From: Bacteroidetes bacterium endosymbiont of Geopemphigus sp.
GTDB taxonomy: Bacteria > Bacteroidota > Bacteroidia > Flavobacteriales > Blattabacteriaceae
DNA length: 64,000 bases
Assembly: GCF_002904345.1 (NCBI RefSeq)
Contig: NZ_PEIH01000005.1
Span: forward strand, 116,449-180,448
Direction: 5' to 3'
Numbering within the stretch: the first letter of the stretch is position 1; every line of letters starts with the position of its first letter. The notes under the pieces are model-generated. The model worked only from the letters and a program-made list of their open reading frames with translations, was not told where the DNA came from and searched no databases. This document shows, in pieces, positions 29,068-42,634 of this stretch. A program made the position numbers and the translations under genes.

Positions 29068-30315
29068 ATGAAAAAATCTGATCTCTCTGTGCATGCGCGC
29101 CTTTTTCCAGATATAAAGCATTTGCAAGGCGTAGCAAAAAAATATGGAACTCCTTTATATGTATATGAGGCAGAAAAAATGATCGATCAGTACGATAAAA
29201 TGATCCAGGCCTTCTCGAGCGTGAGAAAACTCAGTATACATTACGCCTGCAAGGCCAATACCAATCTGAATATACTAAAGCTATTTAAAGAAAAGGGTAG
29301 TGGTCTTGATACGGTTTCCATTCAGGAAGTAGAGCTCGGCCTTCTGGCCGGATTTAAACCCGAAGATATCATTTATACACCCAATGGCGTTTCCTCGACT
29401 GAGATCAAAAAAGTCAAGGAACTGGGCGTTCGAATTCATATAGACAACCTTTCCGTGCTAGAGCATTTTGGACAAGATTTTTCCTCCTCTTATCCCATAG
29501 GTATTCGAATCAACCCACATATCGTTGGGGGAGGAAACGAAAAAATATCCGTTGGTCATATAGACTCAAAATTTGGAATTTCTTATTATCAATTAGCTCA
29601 TATCAAGCGAATAATCGAAATCACCGGCCTCAGAGTGGAGGGTCTTCACATGCATACAGGTTCTGATATTTTAGATGTGGAAGTTTTTCTTAAAGGTGCT
29701 GATATTTTGTTTCAAGCGGCGCGGGAATTTCAGGATCTGGAATACATAGATTTTGGCAGCGGTTTTAAAGTTCCTTATAAAGAGGGAGACGTACAAACCG
29801 ATATTTATGAGTTGGGGAAATTACTGGGCAAAAAATTTAAAAACTTCTGTAACGAATACGGAAAAGAACTCTGCTTGGTTTTTGAACCTGGAAAATTTCT
29901 CGTAAGCCAGTCGGGTTATTTCCTAGCCAACGTGAATGCTGTCAAACAAACCACCTCTTCGGTTTTTGCTTGTGTAGATTCAGGATTTAATCATCTTATA
30001 CGTCCAATGTTCTATAATGCCTATCACCATATAGAAAACCTTTCCAATCCTTCAGGTCGACTACGTTTATATAATGTGGTGGGGTATATATGCGAATCAG
30101 ATACTTTTGGTTTAAACCGGCAAATCAATGAAATTCATGAAGAGGACGTGTTATGCTTTAGAAATGCTGGCGCTTATTGCTTTTGCATGTCTTCCAATTA
30201 CAATTCCCGTTACCGTCCGGCGGAGGTAATGCTCTATAAAGGCCAAGATCATCTGATACGAAAAAGAGAAACTTTTCAGGATTTGCTTCGCAATACAGTG
30301 GAAATGGCCTTTTAG
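29068..30315 (+). CDS. lysA: Diaminopimelate decarboxylase
   Basis: Last step of lysine synthesis, meso-diaminopimelate to lysine. The 415 residues have the fold III PLP lysine in IHYACKANTNLNILK (near residue 60), GSGLDTVSIQEVELGL, GLHMHTGSDI, the glycine-rich YIDFGSGFKVPY, EPGKFLVSQSG, and the C-terminal barrel with the active-site Cys region GYICESDTFG and the Tyr-containing GAYCFCMSSNYN. Length is normal. It lies 79 bases after lon. No other lysine genes are in the window, so the rest of the pathway must lie elsewhere. Confidence 0.96.
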   Translation: MKKSDLSVHARLFPDIKHLQGVAKKYGTPLYVYEAEKMIDQYDKMIQAFSSVRKLSIHYACKANTNLNILKLFKEKGSGLDTVSIQEVELGLLAGFKPEDIIYTPNGVSSTEIKKVKELGVRIHIDNLSVLEHFGQDFSSSYPIGIRINPHIVGGGNEKISVGHIDSKFGISYYQLAHIKRIIEITGLRVEGLHMHTGSDILDVEVFLKGADILFQAAREFQDLEYIDFGSGFKVPYKEGDVQTDIYELGKLLGKKFKNFCNEYGKELCLVFEPGKFLVSQSGYFLANVNAVKQTTSSVFACVDSGFNHLIRPMFYNAYHHIENLSNPSGRLRLYNVVGYICESDTFGLNRQINEIHEEDVLCFRNAGAYCFCMSSNYNSRYRPAEVMLYKGQDHLIRKRETFQDLLRNTVEMAF

Positions 30316-31474
30316 GAATATTAAAGTGTTTTTTTTTACGATCTGGTAGAGCATGATCTTTGTCGGATTTTTTCTTCACGAGGGTTTGATCTCTGGATTA
30401 ATTAATCCTCTTATTCCTAAGAGACTAATGTTGGGAAAGTTTTGATTTTTAATTCCTTTAAGGATAGTCCCTGAATTCTGATTGAAAATTTCTGATGTGG
30501 CTTTTGAGTTGCGTTAACAGAGATGGCAGAGAGAGTTTCAATTTTCTCAACTGAAGAAAGTTCTGGTCATTTAGAATGGCGTGATCGAGTTTTCAAATAT
30601 GGACTGAACCTTATATTAAAAAAGTTACTATTTCTTTTTTGAAGCGCTATAAGAGTTCTGCTATGATCTTTAAATCCTTTGTCATAAAGATTATTAGCTG
30701 TTCTTTTGAAATATACCATATCAGGATCATCAATAATAGCTTTATGCTTTACCAAACCCCTCCGGATTCTAACTCTCTTTTATATTCTCTCCACAGTTTT
30801 TATAAGATTTCCGCAGCTGAGTGAGATTCTCTATAATATGACCACTTTCCTTTATTGATCGACGCTAGTGGAAACTCTCCGGGCTGGGCAATCGTGCGTC
30901 TATAAAACCTTTATCAACCTTTACTTTATCAAGTTTATTGATCCTATATAGGAAATAAAATTTACCTGCGCGCCATGATGAATTACATTGTGAGACTTTA
31001 CGTCAAACTGATGATGAAAATCAGGATTGCTCATAGCGATATATTCGTTGATAAGCTCAATAATATATTTTTCTTCTATAATATATGGAGTTTTTCATTA
31101 AAACTCATTGCCGTTCACGGTCTTCCACTAGGAAAAATAATCATATCATGCATATCGTAATCTCCCGTAAAAGATTTTTTCCCAATCTTCCCGGGCTTTA
31201 AGTCCTTGCAAACTTGCCTTCAAAGAATTTTCACTAGTGGTATCTACCGGCCAAAAAATGGGTAGGGTGATTTTTACCTTGAGGATCTTCCAGTTTTTTA
31301 GCTCTTTTAATAAGTTCACTTAAGTAAATTCGTTTCAATAAGCCGGTATTCTTATCCTAGTGACCTGCATAACTTTCTATTTTAGCATCTTTCATCCATC
31401 GAAGAATTTTTTCAGAGCTATTCTTTATAAGATTTATTTATAGAATAAATCAGTATAAAAATTATTTTCATAAC
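30316..31474. other. Degraded stretch between lysA and ligA
   Basis: About 1.15 kb with no intact gene. On the minus strand, protein-like fragments can be read (for example IYLSELIKRAKKLEDPQGK near 31230-31330, and NEYIAMSNPDFHHQF near 31000-31060) broken by stops. They suggest a former minus-strand gene just downstream of ligA. I could not assign a family. Confidence 0.5.
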
Positions 31475-34279
<2,805 letters not shown>

Positions 34280-34383
34280 TAAATGGAAGATGCTAAAATT
34301 CATCAAGAAGCACTTTGATGAAGAAAATATTGAAGTTTCTTACCCCTTTCGAGTCGTGATTCTTAAAAAAGAATCCGAAGCCT
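34280..34383 (+). pseudogene. Possible C-terminal remnant of a MscS-type channel
   Basis: A short plus-strand frame ends KKHFDEENIEVSYPFRVV and then ILKKESEA-stop at 34381-34383. The pattern (E-x-IE-hydrophobic-PFPxRxV followed by a charged end) resembles the C-terminus of small-conductance mechanosensitive channels. No transmembrane part is readable in frame upstream. It converges on prmC. Confidence 0.3.
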
Positions 34384-35260
34384 AAAAATTAGGCGAAATG
34401 GCTTTAACCATGCGCGCCGCATCTTGCATGTCATTTTTAAGTTGGGGATTTTTATATCCCGATTTTTTAAGCAAGTCAAGGATTTCTTCTGATAAATATT
34501 GATTGATTTCAAAGTATAGCGCTCCTTGCCGAGCGAGCTTACTTAAGCTCCAGGTGGAAATTTTTTGGTAGAAAATTAAAGGATGTTCTTCAGTGACAAA
34601 AAGCGCCGTCTCAGGTTCATATTTTAATACGCTTTTAGACATCAAATCTTTTTCAGAAGGACGCACATAGGGCGGATTGCTTACGATAACATCGAATAAG
34701 GGTAGATTCTCAGGAAACTTTTTTAAGATATCTGTCTGAATAAAATGTACGTGCAAATCATGTAAATGAGCATTTTTTTGTGCGCATTTAATGGACCCAC
34801 AAGAGCTATCGATCGCATAAATTTCCGATTGGGGAAGTTGTTTTTTTAAACTCAGGGCTATACACCCGCTTCCCGTTCCTATATCTAAAATGCGCGGCCT
34901 TGAGATCGAGGAAATTTCCAGAAGTATCCAATGAACAAGCTCTTCGGTTTCAGCTCGCGGGATCAGCACATTTTCATCTAGCTTGAGATGTATATTATAA
35001 AAAAAGGTCTCACCTAATAAATATTGTATGGGTTTATAATTTTTTAGTTCGCTCAGTAGATATTCAAAGCTTCTACTCTGGGCAGATCGAAGCGCTCTTT
35101 TTTCGAAAAGAGCCATGCGAAGCTCGGTTTTGCTAAGCTGCAGTACATGCGTAGCGGTCAAAAAAAAGATCTCCTCACGTTCCCTTGCTTGAGAATAAAC
35201 TTTTTGCAACTCCTCTTGAAATCTAGTTTTCCATTGTGTCAATTCTACATGTTCATCCAC
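34382..35260 (-). CDS. prmC: Release factor glutamine N5-methyltransferase
   Basis: Methylates the GGQ glutamine of peptide release factors. The 292-residue protein has an N-terminal helical domain with LLSELKNYKPIQYLLGETFF, PRAETEELVHWIL, the SAM-binding motif RILDIGTGSGCIALSLKK (about residues 120-137) and the catalytic IVSNPPYVRPSE (about 190-201). Length is normal. It is encoded on the minus strand and its stop region abuts the possible MscS relic on the other strand. The frame is intact. Confidence 0.95.
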   Translation of the reverse strand: MDEHVELTQWKTRFQEELQKVYSQAREREEIFFLTATHVLQLSKTELRMALFEKRALRSAQSRSFEYLLSELKNYKPIQYLLGETFFYNIHLKLDENVLIPRAETEELVHWILLEISSISRPRILDIGTGSGCIALSLKKQLPQSEIYAIDSSCGSIKCAQKNAHLHDLHVHFIQTDILKKFPENLPLFDVIVSNPPYVRPSEKDLMSKSVLKYEPETALFVTEEHPLIFYQKISTWSLSKLARQGALYFEINQYLSEEILDLLKKSGYKNPQLKNDMQDAARMVKAISPNF

Positions 35261-35488
35261 GTCTCTTTTTTTATAAAAATTACTGTAGGTTTATAATTTT
35301 AAATATTTATATGAATTGAAACTATATTTTTCCGAAAAAATTATAACATATTTAATATGTATAATGATAAGTGAAGTCATATTTTTATATGATATAATAT
35401 CTTATTTTTTTTTATTATGATGGGACTTCTGTTTTTACTGTTTTATTATGGCTGGTAAGCTCAAGCTGTAATTTTAATACATCTTTAT

Positions 35489-36071
35489 TTTTTAAGATCA
35501 ATCTATGAAAAAAGCACCATTATCATCAATCTTCTCGGGATATTTATTCTTTGTTTTATTCATTTGGGAGCTTACGCGGTTCAGTTCATTTATAACGAGC
35601 TCCACTGCCCTCTCTGTTTGATGCAACGTATGGATATCATCGGCGTGACTTTTGGGTTAGCTCTCAATGTACGATACATCGTAAACTCTGCACATTACGT
35701 ATTTCCATTATAAGACGCTCTTTTAGGAGATTGCATCTCCATAGAGCATTATTACTGCATATTTGTACCACACCGTCGGTGGGTATGGCGCGCCTGTTTT
35801 CGGACTTCATCTCTATATCTGGGTGCTTTTAATCTTTTTCGTTTCGATTTTGATTATCGCTTTGCTTTTACTTGACGGAAAAAGATTAAAAGCCACAAGG
35901 GAAGAACATTTTATCTCAGCGCAGGGCTTGAAAGGCTTTATAAAAACGCTATTTGGTTTGTTGTTTTTTTTGACTTTGGCGAATTTTTTCACCACGCTTC
36001 TGATTTTCGGCATCGGACCTTGTCCGGATGATCCTGTTTCTTATCAACTGCTCAAAAGCAAATGGCTCTAA
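35489..36071 (+). pseudogene. Broken DsbB-like disulfide oxidase
   Basis: A frame with no good start reads INLLGIFILCFIHLGAYAVQ and LHCPLCLMQRMDIIGV, giving the DsbB CxxC motif (CPLC), and stops at about 35713. After a shift the second part (35763-36071, 102 codons) reads GAPVFGLHLYIWVLLIFF and ends FGIGPCPDDPVSYQ, the second Cys-bearing loop and last helices of the family. The intact protein would reoxidise DsbA-type oxidases in the membrane. One shift between the halves and an unclear start make it non-functional unless both are sequence errors. Confidence 0.75.
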
Positions 36072-37722
36072 GCTTTATAAAATTAAGATGCATATTTCGA
36101 TTGATAAGGAAGCAAGCTACTTATGAAGAGAGAGTAAGTGTTTGAATTTTATTCAACTCATTTGCATACTATTTAGAATATGAACCTATAACTCTGAATA
36201 ATGATAATATATTTATACTGTAGATTATAAATATAATAACATAAAACTAAAGAATTTTTATTAGCGATTCCCTTCACCTCGGCGTCCTTTCAGGCTCAAA
36301 TAGGCATGAGAACCAAACCCCAGAGAGATTAAAAACCCGGAAGAACCGACGGGTCCGGAGGTACTTTTTGTGCCTAGATTTCTAAAAATAACAGCTTCTT
36401 TCGCATCAAGAATGTCATTACGATTATAAGGGGGATAAAAAATGGAGAGTATCCCATAAAAGATAAAATTAATGTTCGCTTTACAACTATAAATGTTGAG
36501 CATATGAATTCTAATCAAGATAACATCTTTTTATATAAAATCATTACTATATAACATTATGTAAATTTTATTAAAAGAATATTACCTAATATCCTAAAAA
36601 GAGGTCTAACTATATAAGAACCACTGGAGATTATAATAGGTAATACTTCTTTTTTAAAGAATAGTACACACACCCATCTAAGTATAGGCTTCTTTAAGCA
36701 GCTTTAAGCAGCTTGTCCTATAGAATAATCTTATTCTCAACTGCGATCTTATCTCTTTCGGAGTCACGAGTCACAATCAAAAGATAGGGCAAGGTAGCTC
36801 GTTAGCGCAGTTTTTAATATAAATAATCATAATGATAATCTCCATAAGATTACTATTAGATATTATGACTAACGTGTATCAGCTCTAATCTTAAATAATG
36901 ATCTTTATAAAATCAATGAAAAAGGACATTCAGCATCCGAGAAGAGAATTGTATTAAAAGTTTCCGAAAATGGCAATGATTATATACATGCAAATCGTGT
37001 AGATTTACAGTTAAATACATAATCTATTTTATAGCTCCTAGATATATTAAAGGACTCTCCCGAAAATAGACATTCATCTATGACAAATGGAAAAATCTCT
37101 GAGAATCTGATCAACTAAAATAAGCCCAAAAGAAATAGAGTTAAATATTTCGATTTTTATCTTGATGAATACTATGATATGAAATTAAAGATAAAAACTT
37201 ACAGGATCTTTTTATAAAAAAAAACACAAATTATGGGAGAAATGATCTATCTGCTTTCCACCATATCAAATCTAATAATAAGGAACCTTGCTATTACAAG
37301 GAACAAGTCATAGAATTTAAAAGATTTTAAAAAATAGTGATTTGAGAAAAGCTGAAAATGAAGATTTTTCCGAAAAACAGTAGAATTCTAAATATATATT
37401 CGATACCTTTACAGCGTAAAAAAGCACATTTAGTGCAAGTAGATCAATATTCTCCGATGGGGTTGAGCGAATTTCTTTGTCTGTTATCTCTGGAGGAACA
37501 TCTTTTATCTGAAAATAGACATACTAATTCCGTTGCCAAGACTATTACATAGTATAGAAATGGCGATGGCTTTTGTATTGATGACATACCAAGTATGCGC
37601 GGTAAAACCGTGCAAGGTCAAGAGAAAATGTAAATGAAGGGTATGAAAATTTTAAATTCACGGAAGATCTATAAAAAAATAGCTTTTCGTTATTTTATTA
37701 CATTTGCAAAAAATAAAACCTT
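36072..37722. other. Degraded stretch before terC
   Basis: About 1.65 kb, AT-rich. An 85-codon minus-strand frame at 36261-36518 ends GPVGSSGFLISLGFGSHAYL followed by a basic tail and has the feel of a protein C-terminus, but I do not recognise it. A 64-codon plus frame at 37358-37552 is also unassigned. A small direct repeat of TTTAAGCAGC lies near 36695-36715. No RNA gene seen. Confidence 0.5.
37699..37706 (+). promoter_or_regulatory. Candidate -7 box for terC
   Basis: TACATTTG, an exact TAnnTTTG match, 17 bases before the ATG at 37723. It would give a very short leader. A -33 element is not clear. Confidence 0.45.
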
Positions 37723-38544
37723 ATGTGGGAGCTCTTTAGCTATCCGGCTTCATGGGTCGCGCTTATTACGCTTATTTTGCTCGAAATTCTACTGGGCATT
37801 GATAATATATTATTTTTAGCCATTCTTTCGGGAAAGCTTCCCGAAAATCAACAAAAAAAAGCGCGCCGTCTGGGGCTTCTACTGGCTATGGCGTTCCGTT
37901 TGGCACTTTTGTTTTCTATTTCGTGGATCTTGAGCCTTAGAAAGGCCTGGTTTTACTTTGAAAGTAGTTCATTTAGCGGACATATCTGCGGTCAAAACAT
38001 GATTCTGCTACTTGGCGGCTTGTTTCTTATTTATAAAAGCATTGAGGAAATTCGTTATAAAGTAACGAACTTATCCGGTCAAGGGAAGACCTCTTTTCAG
38101 AGGAAATCTCCGGTTTTTAGAGGGGTTATCGCGCAAATTGTCTTATTGGACATGATTTTTTCAATAGACAGCTTGCTCACGGCTATAGGTCTGATCAGTC
38201 TTAAAAATCCACCGGAAGGTTTTGGTCAGAGAGGACTTTTGCTTATGGCCCTGGCTATTGTTGTTACTATAGGGGTGATGCTCTTTTTCTCCGAGACGGT
38301 GAGCCATTTTATACATAAGTATCCCTCGCTGCAAATGCTGGGATTGTGTTTTTTGATGTTGATAGGCTTGATGCTGCTTTCAGAAGCATCTCAGGCTGGA
38401 AAATGGAATGTAAATGGGTACGATGTAAAAAGCATTCCCAGAAGCTATTTATATTTCGCCATATTTTTTTCCCTCATCGTAGAGTTACTCAATGCGAAAA
38501 GAATACAAAAAAGCCCGGAAGAGCCCTCTGAGAAAAAATCCTAA
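37723..38544 (+). CDS. TerC family integral membrane protein
   Basis: A 273-residue protein with about seven to eight hydrophobic segments. Family hallmarks are the acidic motif LLEILLGIDNILFLAILSGK in the first helices and the matching LLDMIFSIDSLLTAIGL in the middle, each with the conserved Asp thought to coordinate metal ions. TerC proteins are linked to manganese export or metal loading of exported enzymes; the tellurite name is historical. The ATG at 37723 is preceded by a -7 box. The C-terminus overlaps that of lpdA on the other strand by four bases. Confidence 0.9.
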   Translation: MWELFSYPASWVALITLILLEILLGIDNILFLAILSGKLPENQQKKARRLGLLLAMAFRLALLFSISWILSLRKAWFYFESSSFSGHICGQNMILLLGGLFLIYKSIEEIRYKVTNLSGQGKTSFQRKSPVFRGVIAQIVLLDMIFSIDSLLTAIGLISLKNPPEGFGQRGLLLMALAIVVTIGVMLFFSETVSHFIHKYPSLQMLGLCFLMLIGLMLLSEASQAGKWNVNGYDVKSIPRSYLYFAIFFSLIVELLNAKRIQKSPEEPSEKKS

Positions 38545-39944
38545 ACGTGCAGAGACCTGTTTTCAACAGCGGCAAGAGCCGCCTCGTGAAGAGCTTCGGT
38601 AAAAGTAGGGTGTGGGTGTGAAATTCTGGCGATATCCTCAGCCGCAGCTTCAAACTCCATAGCGGTGACTGCTTCCATGATCATATCGGCAGCGCGAGCT
38701 CCTAAGATGTGCACACCCAGAATCTTGTCGCTATTTTTATCAGCCAATATTTTTACAAATCCCTCCAAATCTCCGCTGATGCGCGCGCGTCCTAAGGCAC
38801 GCATAGGAAACATTCCGGACTTATAAGAGATTCCGTCGGATTTCAATTGATCTTCGGTTTTTCCAACTGCCGCTGCTTCAGGACAGGTATAAACTACAGA
38901 TGGGATCAAATCATAATTGATATGAGGTTTTTGTCCGGCAAGCTGTTCTGCTACAAAAACTCCCTCCTCGCTTGCTTTATGAGCTAGCATAGCCCCACCG
39001 ATGACATCTCCTATGGCATAAACGTTTTCACAGGCGCTTTGCAATTTTTCATTTACAGCGATACAACCTCTATCATCGGTTTTAATCCCTAGATTTTCAA
39101 GCCCAAGTCCTGTGGTATAAGGATTTCTTCCAATGGCCATCAAAACATAATCGGAAGTGAAGGAGAATTCTTCCCCGGATTTCGCACGCGCTGAAATTTT
39201 AACTTTCCTTTCATTTACTTGAGCTGCGGTAACAGAGGTGGAGAGATGGAAAGAAATACCGGATTTTTTTAGAGTTTTCTCAAGTTCTTTTGCTAAAGAA
39301 GTATCTAAAGCAGGAGTAACTCTCTCAAGAAACTCGATGACTCTAACCTCAGTGCCCAGGCGGTTGTATATAGAGCCCAGCTCCAAGCCAATAACTCCTG
39401 CTCCGATAATGATCAGAGAATTAGGGATTTCACTTAAAGAAAGAGCTTGAGTAGAGCTAATAACTCGTTTTTTATCTACCTTCAAAAAAGGAAGCTCCGC
39501 CGGTTTTGATCCGGTACCGATAATAGCGTTTTTGAAAGCGATTTCTTCAGAGGCTCCCTCTGGGGTTTGCAGAGAGAGTATATTTTTACTCTTAAAGGCA
39601 CCTGTTGCTTTATAAACGGTGATTTTGTTTTTGTCCATCAGGTATTTCACCCCTTCACAAGTTTGGGAGATCACCTGGTTTTTTCGCGAAATCATTTGAG
39701 AGAAATTTAGCGAAATATTTTCAGCAAAAATACCGTGCGGGGCAAACTTTTTTTTTGCGTTATAATAATGCTCCGAAGAATCCAGAAGAGCTTTTGAAGG
39801 AATACAACCCACATTCAGACAAGTTCCCCCCAAAGTGGGATATTTCTCAATCAGAGCTACTCTAAATCCAAGCTGCGCCGCTCTTATGGCTGCTACATAA
39901 CCTCCGGGTCCGGAACCAATAACAACCAGATCATAGGTATTCAT
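38541..39944 (-). CDS. lpdA: Dihydrolipoyl dehydrogenase
   Basis: E3 component that reoxidises lipoamide in 2-oxoacid dehydrogenases and glycine cleavage. The 467 residues begin with the FAD motif VIGSGPGGYVAAIRAAQLG, the redox pair GGTCLNVGCIPSK (near residues 39-51), an NAD motif IIGAGVIGLELGSIYNRLG, the FAD-binding NVYAIGDVIGG, and the C-terminal catalytic HPHPTFTEALHEA. Full length. It is the last gene of a minus-strand block behind the deoxyhypusine-synthase-like gene (79-base gap). Its lipoyl partners would be loaded by LipA, which is encoded at 56.7 kb. Confidence 0.97.
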   Translation of the reverse strand: MNTYDLVVIGSGPGGYVAAIRAAQLGFRVALIEKYPTLGGTCLNVGCIPSKALLDSSEHYYNAKKKFAPHGIFAENISLNFSQMISRKNQVISQTCEGVKYLMDKNKITVYKATGAFKSKNILSLQTPEGASEEIAFKNAIIGTGSKPAELPFLKVDKKRVISSTQALSLSEIPNSLIIIGAGVIGLELGSIYNRLGTEVRVIEFLERVTPALDTSLAKELEKTLKKSGISFHLSTSVTAAQVNERKVKISARAKSGEEFSFTSDYVLMAIGRNPYTTGLGLENLGIKTDDRGCIAVNEKLQSACENVYAIGDVIGGAMLAHKASEEGVFVAEQLAGQKPHINYDLIPSVVYTCPEAAAVGKTEDQLKSDGISYKSGMFPMRALGRARISGDLEGFVKILADKNSDKILGVHILGARAADMIMEAVTAMEFEAAAEDIARISHPHPTFTEALHEAALAAVENRSLHV

Positions 39945-40023
39945 CTACAATAAATTTATTCACCGTCACAATATAAGCATTCAAAAGAAAAAATGTGAAC
40001 TATAATTTTATATTCTGCTTTTA

Positions 40024-40998
40024 TCACATCTCCAATATATAAGCAAACATCAAAGGTGCGACGATAGTGGCGTCAGATTCTATGATAAACTTAGGCGTGC
40101 TCGCGCTGAGTTTCCCCCAGGTGATCTTTTCATTGGGAACCGCTCCGGAATAAGAGCCATAGCTGGTAGTAGAATCAGAAATCTGGCAAAAGTAACCCCA
40201 TAAGGGAACATCATAGACTTCCATATCTTGCGATAGCATAGGTACCACGCATATAGGAAAATCTCCTGCAATCCCGCCCCCGATCTGATAAAAACCTATG
40301 CTGCTGTCCCGGGCATTTTTTTGATACCACCTGGCTAAATACATCATATATTCTATACCGCTTTTTACAATACTGGGACTTAAAGTGCCTTTAATGCAAT
40401 AGGAAGCAAAAATATTTCCTATAGTACTGTCCTCCCATCCAGGAACGATTATCGGGATATTTTTTTCAGCGGCGGCCAGCATCCAGCTCTCTCTAGGATC
40501 GATTTCATAGTAAGGTTCCAGCACGCCGCTTCGTAAGAGCCGGTACATGTACTCATGTGGAAAATATAGCTTTGAAGATAGCTGCGCTTCTTGCCAGATA
40601 TTATAGATATGTCCTTGAAGACGTCTAAAAGCTTCTTCTTCAGGAATACAAGTATCAGTCACACGGTTGTAACCCTCTTCAAGTAAAACCTGTTCTTGCT
40701 CAGGACTCAGGTCACGGTAATGGGGAACGCGCTTATAATAAGTATGGGCGACAAGATTCATCAGATCTTCTTCCAGATTGGCTCCGGTACATGAAATGAT
40801 ATGAACTTTGTTCTGCCGAATCATTTCAGCTAGAATCTTCCCGAGCTCAGCAGTACTCATAGCGCCGGCCAGGGTAATCATCATTTTACCACCTTTTTTT
40901 AAGTGCCGCTTATAAGCGATCGAAGCATCCAAAAGGGTCGCGGCATTGAAATGCAGAAAATACTTATCGATAAACGAGCTGATCGGTGCGCCTTGCAT
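40024..40998 (-). CDS. Deoxyhypusine synthase-like protein
   Basis: A 324-residue member of the deoxyhypusine synthase fold family. Visible blocks are GKMMITLAGAMSTAELGKIL (NAD/spermidine site), ISCTGANLEEDLMNLVAH, IIVPGWEDSTIGNIFASYC, GGGIAGDFPICVVP, SGAVPNEKITWGKLS with the lysine matching the catalytic Lys of eukaryotic DHS, and ATIVAPLMFAYI. Bacteria lack eIF5A, so hypusination is not expected; a polyamine aminobutyl transfer (homospermidine-like) is a plausible but unproven role. No polyamine genes are nearby. The intact frame in an eroding genome implies selection. Confidence 0.88.
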   Translation of the reverse strand: MQGAPISSFIDKYFLHFNAATLLDASIAYKRHLKKGGKMMITLAGAMSTAELGKILAEMIRQNKVHIISCTGANLEEDLMNLVAHTYYKRVPHYRDLSPEQEQVLLEEGYNRVTDTCIPEEEAFRRLQGHIYNIWQEAQLSSKLYFPHEYMYRLLRSGVLEPYYEIDPRESWMLAAAEKNIPIIVPGWEDSTIGNIFASYCIKGTLSPSIVKSGIEYMMYLARWYQKNARDSSIGFYQIGGGIAGDFPICVVPMLSQDMEVYDVPLWGYFCQISDSTTSYGSYSGAVPNEKITWGKLSASTPKFIIESDATIVAPLMFAYILEM

Positions 40999-41048
40999 TT
41001 ACAAAAAATTCAAAAGGTTAATTTATCGTAAAGATCCATTAAAAATTT

Positions 41049-42620
41049 TTATCTCGCGATCTGCACAGCACGAGTTTCCCGAATAACCGTCACTCTTACC
41101 TGTCCAGGATACGTCATTTCATTCTGAATTCTATCGGTGATCTCCTGGGAGAGCTGAAAAGCACGCTGATCATCCACTTTTTCACTTTCAACCAAAACCC
41201 AAAGCTCCCGACCGGCTTGTACGGCAAAGGATTTATTTACACCTTCAAAGCTCAAGGCGATACCCTCCATATCGCTAAGGCGCTTGGCATAAGATTCTAG
41301 ATTTTGTCGTCTCGCCCCGGGGCGAGCGCCGCTAATGGCATCGGCTATCTGAATGATCGGCGCAATTAAGCTTTTCATATCAATTTCGTCATGATGCGCT
41401 CCAATAGCGTTGCATACCTCGGGGTGCTCTCCGTGCTTTTCAGCCCAACGCATACCCAGCAAAGCATGTGGCAATTCAGATTCGGCCTCAGGTACTTTTC
41501 CAATATCATGCAGAAGACCGGCGCGCTTGGCTAATTTCGCGTTTAAACCAAGCTCAGCGGCTAAGGTACCTGCAAGGTGAGCCACCTCACGAGAGTGCTG
41601 CAGGAGATTCTGCCCATAAGAAGAGCGGTATTTCATGCGACCCACGATTTTAACAAGTTCAGGTCGCAAGCCGTGAATATCAAGATCGATCATAGTTTTT
41701 TTACCGTTATCAATAATCTCCTCTTCTATTTGTTTCTCGGTCTTTGAAACTACCTCTTCAATCCGTGCGGGATGTATACGTCCGTCAGCTACCAATTTTT
41801 GCAAGGCCAGACGCGCAATCTCACGTCGAACAGGATTAAAGCAAGAAAGCAGTATCGCCTCTGGGGTGTCATCTACAATAATTTCTACTCCGGTAACTTG
41901 TTCAAGAGTACGAATATTTCTACCCTCACGGCCGATAATGCGTCCTTTAATATCGTCTGATTCGATGTTAAAAACCGATACAGCATTCTCTATAGCTTGC
42001 TCAGTTCCGATACGCTGGATAGATTGTATAAGGATTTTTCGAGCCTCAGCCTTAGCCGTAAGCTGTGCGTCTTCTATAATCTGCTGTATATAAGCTCGTG
42101 CCTTTGTTTTGGCCTCATCTTTAAGCGTTTCAATAAGTTTTTCACGTGCCTCGTCGGCAGAATACTGGGAAATTTCTTCGAGCGATTTTACTTGTTCCGA
42201 GTAAATATTTTTAATTTCTTCGTACTTCTTACTAAGGATTTGTAGTTGTTTTTCGTAATCTGTCGCCTGGTTTTGAAGATTAATATTCTTTTTATGGTAA
42301 AGAGCGATTTCATCGGAGAGCTTTCGTTCTTTATCCCATATTCGTTTTTCTATATCCGTGATTTTTTTTTCTCTAAGATGTGTTTCTTTTTCATGCTTAG
42401 ATTTGAGTTCTATAAATCTTTCCTTAGCCTGGAGAATCTTATCTTTTCGAATAGTTTCAGCCTCTCGATGAGCCTCTTTAATGATTTTATGCGCCTCTTG
42501 CTCAGCCTCGAAAAACAAACGGTGATGTTTTTTTGAAAAAAATTTCTTCCCAAGTAAGTAGCGAGCAAGAAAGCCAGCAATAAAACTCGCTGCAAGCACA
42601 AAAACTATATTTGTTTCCAT
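41049..42620 (-). CDS. rny: Ribonuclease Y
   Basis: Membrane-anchored endoribonuclease that starts mRNA turnover. The 523 residues have an N-terminal transmembrane helix (about 4-24), a long Lys/Glu-rich coiled coil (about 35-195), a KH domain with [19 protein letters not shown], and an HD domain with metal ligands in [15 protein letters not shown] and IGAHHDEID. The C-terminal tail ends [16 protein letters not shown]. Length matches the family. Minus strand, between the 6S RNA upstream and the DHS-like gene 50 bases downstream. Confidence 0.96.
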   Translation of the reverse strand: METNIVFVLAASFIAGFLARYLLGKKFFSKKHHRLFFEAEQEAHKIIKEAHREAETIRKDKILQAKERFIELKSKHEKETHLREKKITDIEKRIWDKERKLSDEIALYHKKNINLQNQATDYEKQLQILSKKYEEIKNIYSEQVKSLEEISQYSADEAREKLIETLKDEAKTKARAYIQQIIEDAQLTAKAEARKILIQSIQRIGTEQAIENAVSVFNIESDDIKGRIIGREGRNIRTLEQVTGVEIIVDDTPEAILLSCFNPVRREIARLALQKLVADGRIHPARIEEVVSKTEKQIEEEIIDNGKKTMIDLDIHGLRPELVKIVGRMKYRSSYGQNLLQHSREVAHLAGTLAAELGLNAKLAKRAGLLHDIGKVPEAESELPHALLGMRWAEKHGEHPEVCNAIGAHHDEIDMKSLIAPIIQIADAISGARPGARRQNLESYAKRLSDMEGIALSFEGVNKSFAVQAGRELWVLVESEKVDDQRAFQLSQEITDRIQNEMTYPGQVRVTVIRETRAVQIAR

Positions 42621-42634
42621 AAATATTTCTACAT

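Noticed and set aside
30975-31160. A 61-codon plus-strand frame
   Set aside because: It lies in the region where the minus strand shows protein-like fragments, has no family likeness, and is probably a shadow of the relic.
36695-36715. Short direct repeat TTTAAGCAGC as a possible repeat array
   Set aside because: There are only two copies and no spacer structure; it is not CRISPR or a satellite.
42246-42536. A 96-codon plus-strand frame opposite rny
   Set aside because: It is the antisense of the rny coiled-coil, giving a Phe/Leu-rich shadow that mimics a membrane protein.
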